10,646 bases of DNA, taken from assembly GCA_050946255.1 (NCBI GenBank), contig JBMNUL010000093.1:1-10646 (forward strand). Reading direction: 5' to 3'. The DNA comes from JBMNUL01 sp050946255. GTDB taxonomy: Bacteria > Actinomycetota > Coriobacteriia > Coriobacteriales > CADBOM01. The position numbers and the translations under genes are program-made. Shown here piece after piece: positions 6,159 to 10,646 of the stretch. Below the pieces are notes generated by a model, which saw only the letters and a program-made list of their open reading frames with translations, had not been told where the DNA came from and searched no databases. Within the stretch, counting starts at the first letter, position 1, and every line of letters starts with the position of its first letter.

Positions 6159-7121
6159 CTAGCCGAACCTTCCGGTGATGTAGTCCTCGGTTCGCTTGTC
6201 GCGCGGACTGCCGAATATCTGCTCGGTCTCACCAAACTCGATGAGGTCACCGAGGAGGAAGAATGCGCACATGTCCGAGATTCTCGAGGCCTGTTGCATG
6301 TTGTGCGTGACCATGATGACCGTGTAGTCCTCTTTGAGCTCAACTGCCAGATCCTCGATTCGGCCCGTGGAAAGCGGGTCTAGAGCGCTCGTTGCCTCGT
6401 CCATGAGCAGGACCTCGGGCTCGACTGCGAGTGCCCTGGCTATGCAGAGCCTCTGTTGCTGACCGCCGGAGAGCCCCAGCGCGCTCTGGTTGAGACGGTC
6501 CTTGAGCTCGTCCCAAATGGCAGCCTTGCGAAGTGAGTTCTCGACGATTTCCTCTAGCTCTGCCTTGCCCTTGATGCCGTGGGTGCGTGGCCCGAATGCA
6601 ATGTTGTCGAACACGCTCATGGGGAAGGGGTTGGGGTTCTGGAACACCATTCCGACCCTCTTGCGCAACTTGGTGACATCCACGTTCTTGTCGTAGACAT
6701 TCTGTCCGTCAAGGATGACCTGCCCTTCGACCTTGCAACCCTCGACCAGGTCGTTCATCCTGTTGAGGGTGCGGAGGAATGTTGACTTGCCGCAACCAGA
6801 TGGGCCAATGAAGGCCGTGATCCTGTTCTCGGGAAGATCGATGTTGAAGTCGTGCAGGGCGTGGAATTTTCCGTAGTAGAGGTTGAGGTCGCGCACGGCA
6901 ATCTTGGTGTTGGTACCGTTCAAACCCTTGTATTTTGAGTCTTCGCGGCTCTGAGACACCAGTTCAACGCTCTTCTCGTAGAGCTCGCTGTTGGCGGAGG
7001 CGATGTTTTCCACCTGTTTTTCCGGGGTGGAGATACCCGATTCGTTTGAAACGGGTTCGGCAGAAGATTTCCCGGCTTCAGCCTGCTTCTTCTTTTTCTG
7101 CCTAGAGAGAATGCTCACCAT
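6159..7121 (-). CDS. pstB: Phosphate ABC transporter ATP-binding protein PstB, N-terminally extended
   Basis: This is a 320-residue ATPase that energises phosphate import. Walker A GPSGCGKST is at 106-114, the Q-loop glutamine at 161 in MVFQNPNPFP, the ABC signature LSGGQQQR at 217-224, Walker B VLLMDEATSALDP at 237-249 and the H-loop His273. MSVFDNIAFGPR and NRMNDLV are PstB-specific wording. Most PstB proteins are about 250-260 residues and begin close to the segment IAVRDLNLYYG, found here at residue 74. The first 70 residues are an extra, charged, Lys/Glu/Ser-rich, probably helical or disordered tail. The start is supported by AAAGGA nine bases upstream and by abutting the pstA stop codon exactly; no other ATG occurs before the conserved core. 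A GTG or TTG internal start cannot be fully excluded. It is the last gene of the transporter block. Confidence 0.96.
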   Translation of the reverse strand: MVSILSRQKKKKQAEAGKSSAEPVSNESGISTPEKQVENIASANSELYEKSVELVSQSREDSKYKGLNGTNTKIAVRDLNLYYGKFHALHDFNIDLPENRITAFIGPSGCGKSTFLRTLNRMNDLVEGCKVEGQVILDGQNVYDKNVDVTKLRKRVGMVFQNPNPFPMSVFDNIAFGPRTHGIKGKAELEEIVENSLRKAAIWDELKDRLNQSALGLSGGQQQRLCIARALAVEPEVLLMDEATSALDPLSTGRIEDLAVELKEDYTVIMVTHNMQQASRISDMCAFFLLGDLIEFGETEQIFGSPRDKRTEDYITGRFG

Positions 7122-8036
7122 TTATTCATTTCCTTTCACAAGCCGCTTTGCGACAAAAGAGGCAACTGCGTTGATCAGCAACACGATTGCCAATAGAACT
7201 GCAGCAGTGGCATAAGCCTCGTTGATGTGGAAGCCCTCGCTGGAGAGAACGTACATGTGAACCGACATCGTTCTCACTGAGGAGAAAACGCTTCCGGGGA
7301 TCTTGGCGACGGTACCTGCGGTGAAGATCAGGGCCGCAGACTCTCCGACTATCCTTCCTATCGAGAGGATGATGCCGCCGAAGATTCCAGGCACTGCCGG
7401 GGGCAACACGACTTTCATTACGGTGTGGAGTCTGCCTGCCCCAAGGCCGAAGCTGCCCTCACGGTATGAGTCCGGAACAGCTTGGAGTGCTTCCTCGGTG
7501 GACCTGATGATGGTGGGGAGGACCATGATTGCCAGGGTCATGCAACCGGAAAGCAACGAGAGGCCCCATCCACAGAACGTCACGAAGAACAACATTCCGA
7601 ACAGGCCGTAGACGATGGAGGGAATTCCCGCAAGCGTCTCTGCCGTAACGCGAACTACCTTGACGAACTTGTTGCCCCTCGAGGTGTACTCGACCAGATA
7701 TATCGCCGATGCGACCCCGATGGGCACTGCGACCAGCAGCGTGAGCAACACTGCCAGCAGCGTGTCCACCAGAGATGGGAGCATCGATACGTTTTCAGAG
7801 TTGTAGACAGGGTCGAAGAGACTCAGCTTGAGGTTGGGGATTCCCATGATCAGAATGTAGCCGACTATGAAGATCAAGCCTGCGATCGTGAGAAAAGCCC
7901 CGAGTTTGACCAAGCACTTCAAAACCACGGACGAGGTCTTTGGCTTGGTGCCAATCAGGGAAGAGCCATCGTCGCCCTGTTGCCCAGGCTTTCCTCCGAT
8001 TCCGGGGGAATTGAGCGTCATTTCCGTATCCGTCAT
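7122..8036 (-). CDS. pstA: Phosphate ABC transporter permease PstA
   Basis: This is a 304-residue inner-membrane permease with about six transmembrane segments (roughly 44-66, 88-113, 134-156, 160-177, 214-240, 275-296). The cytoplasmic EAA loop that docks on PstB is at about 181-218 (EEALQAVPDSYREGSFGLGA), followed by the conserved GRIVGESAALIFTAG (227-241). The first 38 residues are a polar Gly/Ser/Thr-rich cytoplasmic tail, typical of a PstA but otherwise featureless. It pairs with PstC to form the phosphate channel. The ATG overlaps the pstC stop as ATGA, so translation is probably coupled; GCGAGG lies about 11 bases upstream. pstB follows with no gap. Confidence 0.96.
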   Translation of the reverse strand: MTDTEMTLNSPGIGGKPGQQGDDGSSLIGTKPKTSSVVLKCLVKLGAFLTIAGLIFIVGYILIMGIPNLKLSLFDPVYNSENVSMLPSLVDTLLAVLLTLLVAVPIGVASAIYLVEYTSRGNKFVKVVRVTAETLAGIPSIVYGLFGMLFFVTFCGWGLSLLSGCMTLAIMVLPTIIRSTEEALQAVPDSYREGSFGLGAGRLHTVMKVVLPPAVPGIFGGIILSIGRIVGESAALIFTAGTVAKIPGSVFSSVRTMSVHMYVLSSEGFHINEAYATAAVLLAIVLLINAVASFVAKRLVKGNE

Positions 8037-8887
8037 TTGTTAGCAGACCTCGCCTTCAACACCGAGAACGCCACGTTGATGAGAAGGACGAACACGAAGA
8101 GCACGACTGCAGTTGCAATCAGAGCGTCTCTGTGAAGGTCGGTGGCGTATCCCATTTCAAGGACAACGTTTGTGGTGAGGGTGCGGATGCCGCTCAACAG
8201 GCTGTTTGGCATAACCGCCTGGTTGCCGGCGACCATGACCACTGCCATCGTCTCACCGATTGCACGTCCAACCCCGAGCACTATTCCTGCCATGATTCCG
8301 GATTTCGCAGCCGGAACCAAAACTCTGAAGACCGACCTGGTGTGGTCGGCCCCAAGTGCCATGGCACCTTCGTAGTAGCTCTCGGGAACTGCGTCGATGG
8401 CGCTGCATGCCAGCGTGATGATCGTGGGCAGGATCATGATTCCCAAGATGATGGAGGCTGCCAGCAGGCTCATGCCCTGCACGTGGAATATGCTTCGGAT
8501 CATCGGGACAATCACAACCAGTCCGAAGAAACCGTAAATGACAGAGGGGATTCCGGCGAGAAGCTCAACGCCTGGCATTATTGCCTTGCGGGCTTTGGGA
8601 GATGCGTATTTGGACAGGTAGATTGCACAGAACATTCCGATTGGGACTCCGATGATCAGGGCGCCCAGTGTTGCGTAAACACTGCCCAAGATCATGGGGA
8701 GAATTCCGTAGGTATCAGTCGAAGGTTTCCACTCTGTTCCACCTAGGAAATTGAATATTCCAATTTGGCCTATAGCAGGAAGGCCGTTGGCGAACAGGAA
8801 GACGCATATAAGAACTGCTGCGAGGATAGACACCCCCGCAGCAGCCGTGAAAAGCGTCTTGGCAAAGTTCTCTTTAAAGCTTTTCAT
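8033..8887 (-). CDS. pstC: Phosphate ABC transporter permease PstC
   Basis: This is a 284-residue inner-membrane permease with about six transmembrane segments (roughly 12-34, 63-91, 112-130, 139-161, 196-220, 253-276). The EAA docking loop is SAIDAVPESYYEGAMALGA (about 162-180). GVGRAIGETMAVVMVAGN (205-222) is the hallmark PstC stretch. The extracytoplasmic loop GGTEWKPSTDTYGILP (49-64) is also typical. It lies 20 bp after pstS. Its own ribosome site is poor; the nearest AAGGA falls at the pstS stop codon, about 17 bases from the ATG, so reinitiation after pstS is plausible. Its length is normal for the family and nothing is missing. Confidence 0.96.
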   Translation of the reverse strand: MKSFKENFAKTLFTAAAGVSILAAVLICVFLFANGLPAIGQIGIFNFLGGTEWKPSTDTYGILPMILGSVYATLGALIIGVPIGMFCAIYLSKYASPKARKAIMPGVELLAGIPSVIYGFFGLVVIVPMIRSIFHVQGMSLLAASIILGIMILPTIITLACSAIDAVPESYYEGAMALGADHTRSVFRVLVPAAKSGIMAGIVLGVGRAIGETMAVVMVAGNQAVMPNSLLSGIRTLTTNVVLEMGYATDLHRDALIATAVVLFVFVLLINVAFSVLKARSANK

Positions 8888-8907
8888 TGGTTAAGGTTCA
8901 CACGTCC

Positions 8908-9816
8908 TTACTGGATTTCAGACCAGTCGGTGATCTCGCCAGTGTAGATGCCCTTGACCTGCTCAGAGGTGAGGTTGGTGGTCGGGTTGTTGTTGTTCAC
9001 GATAACGGCGATACCATCCATGGCGATGACGGTGCTCTGAGCACCAGCGCTGGTCTCGGAATCCTTGAGGTCGCGGGAAGCCATGCCGAGGTCGCACACA
9101 CCGTCAATAGCGTTCTGCACGCCAGTAGAGGAGTCGGACTGCTGAACCTCGACGGTGACGTTGGTGTTGACCTGCTGATAGGCCTCGGCGAGCTTCTCCA
9201 TTACAGGCGTGACGGAGGAAGAACCGGCAACCACGACGGTGCCGCTTGCAGAGGAGTCAGCAGAGTAAGCGCTGGCGTTGTCAACTGCGGCGACATATCC
9301 ATTGTCCTCAATGACCTGCTGACCATCAGAGCTCAGGATGTAGTTCAGGAAGTCCTGGGCAGCAGGGGTGAGCTCAGCGGAGGTGGTCACGATGTTGAAC
9401 GGGCGAGCGACCGTGTAGCTTCCGTCCTTGACGGTGTCGACGCTGGGCTCGACGCCATCGATGGAGACAGCCTTGACGGTATCATCAAGAGAGCCAAGCG
9501 AAATGTAGCCGATTGCCTGCTCGTCGCCAGCGACCGTTGTCAGTGCAACGGAGGTGGAGTTGGTGATGATTGCGCTGGAGGTCGTTGCATCGTTGCCATC
9601 AGCATCTTGGATGCCGAGCAGCTCGGTGAAAGCTCCGCGGGTTCCAGAACCGTCCTCACGGGACACAACAGAAATCGCACCGCTCATGGTGCCACTATCG
9701 TTGCTGCTGCTGCCACCAGAGCAACCTGCAACTGCGAACATTCCGAATGCGCACACTGCAGCTAGCACAACAATGAGTAGCTTCTTCTTGATGCTAGATC
9801 CACTTGACTCTGACAT
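8908..9816 (-). CDS. pstS: Phosphate-binding lipoprotein PstS, apparently circularly permuted
   Basis: This is a 302-residue extracellular phosphate receptor of the Pst system. Residues 1-32 are a lipoprotein signal (KKK, hydrophobic core, lipobox VAGC with Cys32). A short Ser/Gly linker leads straight into SREDGSGTRGAF (52-63), AIGYISLGSL (101-110), GVEPSVDTVKDGSY and ARPF, then LNYILSSDGQQVIEDNGYV (157-175). In ordinary PstS these form the second half and the C-terminus. After a linker (about 176-192) comes TVVVAGSSSVTPVMEKLAEAY (193-213), DLGMASRDLKDSE (242-254), AMDGIAVIVN and IYTGEITDWSEIQ (290-302), which are normally the N-terminal half. Both lobes are complete, so a working clamp is likely. 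I chose the ATG at 9816 over an in-frame ATG at 9858 because AAAGGA lies ten bases upstream and the signal peptide fits. First gene of the operon, preceded by the Pho box. Confidence 0.93.
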   Translation of the reverse strand: MSESSGSSIKKKLLIVVLAAVCAFGMFAVAGCSGGSSSNDSGTMSGAISVVSREDGSGTRGAFTELLGIQDADGNDATTSSAIITNSTSVALTTVAGDEQAIGYISLGSLDDTVKAVSIDGVEPSVDTVKDGSYTVARPFNIVTTSAELTPAAQDFLNYILSSDGQQVIEDNGYVAAVDNASAYSADSSASGTVVVAGSSSVTPVMEKLAEAYQQVNTNVTVEVQQSDSSTGVQNAIDGVCDLGMASRDLKDSETSAGAQSTVIAMDGIAVIVNNNNPTTNLTSEQVKGIYTGEITDWSEIQ

Positions 9817-9871
9817 TATCGAATTTTCCTTTCTCGACGTTTCCTTTGCACAGCCCACGCTGGCAATTCCG

Positions 9872-9925
9872 AGTCTAAGAAGGCGGTTTCACGTGAATGT
9901 CAGAGACGTGTCAAGTTTGTGTAAA
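9872..9925 (-). promoter_or_regulatory. Pho box (four 11-bp direct repeats) and -10 of the pst operon
   Basis: On the minus strand, TTTACA (9925-9920), TTGACA (9914-9909), CTGACA (9903-9898) and GTGAAA (9892-9887) occur at exact 11-bp spacing. This is the arrangement of PhoB/PhoP operators, in which each response-regulator monomer contacts one turn of DNA. A -10-like TAGACT (9877-9872) follows the last repeat by 9 bp, and there is no good -35 at 17 bp from it, as expected for an activated promoter. Transcription would start near 9865, giving a leader of about 50 nt before the pstS ATG at 9816. Confidence 0.75.
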
Positions 9926-10192
9926 GGGGATTCTTTCGGATTTTCAGATGTGGGGAAAATTGCGGAAAAATTACTTGAAAATGCCTGTTTATCTGGAAAA
10001 ACACAAAAATAAGATTTTCTTCGCACCGATTGTCTGGCTGAAAACCAGTGCAGGAAATGAACATCTTCACGAGCTGCGAAAGGCTTCTTTGGGGGCGAGA
10101 GCGGTTGCACTCTTTTTCTTAACTCTGAGAGTGATATCAGCTGTTAGGTTGCCTTGATAATTTGGGTGAGAACAGCTACCCAATCTTAAATG
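9926..10192. other. Intergenic DNA upstream of the Pho box
   Basis: These 267 bases carry no gene I can support. The two longest frames (plus 9897-10157, minus 9889-10110) overlap the Pho box or lack ribosome sites and have no recognisable protein character. The DNA is AT-rich with A and T tracts near 9950-10020. Small inverted repeats occur: CACTCT/AGAGTG (10108-10113/10128-10133) and AGCTGTT/AACAGCT (10139-10145/10171-10177). None has an assigned function. Confidence 0.5.
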
Positions 10193-10235
10193 GAAAACGA
10201 TGGGGGAGCAGACCCCTGTCCTGTTCCCCCATCGT
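10193..10235 (-). terminator. Intrinsic terminator of the UroD-family gene
   Basis: A perfect 11-bp inverted repeat, ACGATGGGGGA (10197-10207) and TCCCCCATCGT (10225-10235), can be extended by CAG/CTG after one mismatch. It is followed on the minus strand by TTTTCC. It lies about 60 bp after the stop codon at 10296 and insulates the pst promoter from upstream transcription. Confidence 0.85.
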
Positions 10236-10263
10236 CGATTACGAGGTTCTGAATATTCGTGTT

Positions 10264-10290
10264 GTTGCGAGGTTTCATCTCACTCGCAAC
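10264..10290 (-). other. Small stem-loop just after the UroD-family stop codon
   Basis: GTTGCGAG (10264-10271) and CTCGCAAC (10283-10290) form a perfect 8-bp stem with an 11-nt loop, six bases past the stop codon. No T-run follows, so it is not itself a terminator. It may stabilise the 3' end or be an incidental structure upstream of the true terminator. Confidence 0.5.
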
Positions 10291-10295
10291 GATAT

Positions 10296-10646
10296 CTAGT
10301 CGTAGAAAGACCCACCATATTCGAGCGCTGTCTTCATGATGATGTCGTTCTTGCGCTTGACCTCCTCGTCGTCGAGAGGTCCTACCATTCCTCCACTGAA
10401 CGCATACCCACCTATAGGAGCGAACCTGTCGAAGGTGGCCTTGATATCCTCCACTATCACCTCTTCTGGACAACCTGGTTCCAAGATCTGTCCCTTCGCG
10501 TCCCAGCATCCGGCGAGAAGGATCTCGTTGCCCCACTTCTCCCTGAATGCGTCCAGGTCGTTCATGGTCTGTGCCGGGTCCCATCCGTTGACGTGGGCCT
10601 CGGTGTGCAGGATCTCCATGTAGTGAGCTGCCATGCCGCAGTTGTG
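10296..10646 (-). CDS. Uroporphyrinogen-decarboxylase/MtaA-family protein, C-terminal part
   Basis: Only the last 116 codons are in the window; the frame stays open to the right edge, so the start is missing. The fragment begins HNCG, matching the His-x-Cys zinc-ligand motif of MtaA/CmuA-type methyltransferases within the URO-D family. It continues with VNGWDPAQTMNDLDAFREKWGNEILLAGCWDAKG, where the later Cys (AGC) could be the third zinc ligand. It ends in a typical barrel tail with FDRFAPIGGYAFSGG and EYGGSFYD. Members of this type move methyl groups between corrinoid proteins and acceptors in anaerobes, whereas classical HemE works in haem synthesis. The His-x-Cys motif argues for the methyltransferase side, but substrate and partners are outside the window. 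It ends with its own terminator, so it is unrelated to the pst operon. Confidence 0.8.
   Translation of the reverse strand, partial: HNCGMAAHYMEILHTEAHVNGWDPAQTMNDLDAFREKWGNEILLAGCWDAKGQILEPGCPEEVIVEDIKATFDRFAPIGGYAFSGGMVGPLDDEEVKRKNDIIMKTALEYGGSFYD

Noticed and set aside
8887..9765. Plus-strand open frame of 292 codons opposite pstS
   Set aside because: It lies entirely across pstS, whose motifs and signal peptide are clear; the translation is a low-complexity shadow with no domain signature.
9897..10157. Plus-strand 86-residue open frame upstream of pstS
   Set aside because: Its start codon lies inside the Pho box, it has no clear ribosome site, and no recognisable domain.

Overview
All recognisable genes in this window lie on the minus strand, so transcription runs from high to low coordinates. 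The core is a complete phosphate uptake and sensing cluster, pstS-pstC-pstA-pstB-phoU-phoB-phoR (about 9.9 to 3.1 kb). It is followed by an EFR1-type flavodoxin/ferredoxin gene and then a separate LysR-type regulator. The right edge cuts the C-terminal end of a uroporphyrinogen-decarboxylase/MtaA-family gene. The lipoprotein PstS, the moderately high GC with AT-rich promoter regions, the flavodoxin-ferredoxin protein and the UroD/MtaA-type protein together suggest an anaerobic Gram-positive bacterium, possibly a Coriobacteriia (Eggerthellaceae-like) actinobacterium. That placement is inference from gene content, not a database match.

Layout from right to left. 10646-10296 is the 3' end of the UroD-family gene, followed by a small stem-loop and an intrinsic terminator (10193-10235). 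9817-10192 is the control region of the pst operon. Near the gene it carries four 11-bp-spaced TTGACA-like half sites (9887-9925), which look like a classical Pho box, with a -10-like hexamer just downstream. 9816-3117 holds the seven pst/pho genes, tightly packed with ATGA overlaps at pstC/pstA and phoU/phoB, and with one intergenic stem-loop between pstB and phoU. 3023-1656 encodes the flavodoxin/ferredoxin protein and ends at a strong hairpin (1531-1571). 1572-1196 has no convincing gene but is rich in potential RNA structure. 1083-148 is the LysR regulator, with a good sigma70-like promoter (1167-1195).

How it works together: PstS captures phosphate outside the cell, PstC/PstA form the membrane channel, PstB hydrolyses ATP, and PhoU links transporter state to the PhoR kinase. 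PhoR phosphorylates PhoB, which would bind the Pho box and activate the operon under phosphate limitation.

The most notable observations are these: (1) PstS appears circularly permuted, with the normal C-terminal half placed before the normal N-terminal half; (2) the flavodoxin domain of the EFR1-like protein is split by about 200 residues of acidic, Ser/Glu/Asp-rich, probably disordered sequence; (3) a textbook-like four-unit Pho box precedes pstS; (4) the region between the LysR gene and the operon terminator could encode a structured, divergently transcribed RNA with a compact three-way junction.
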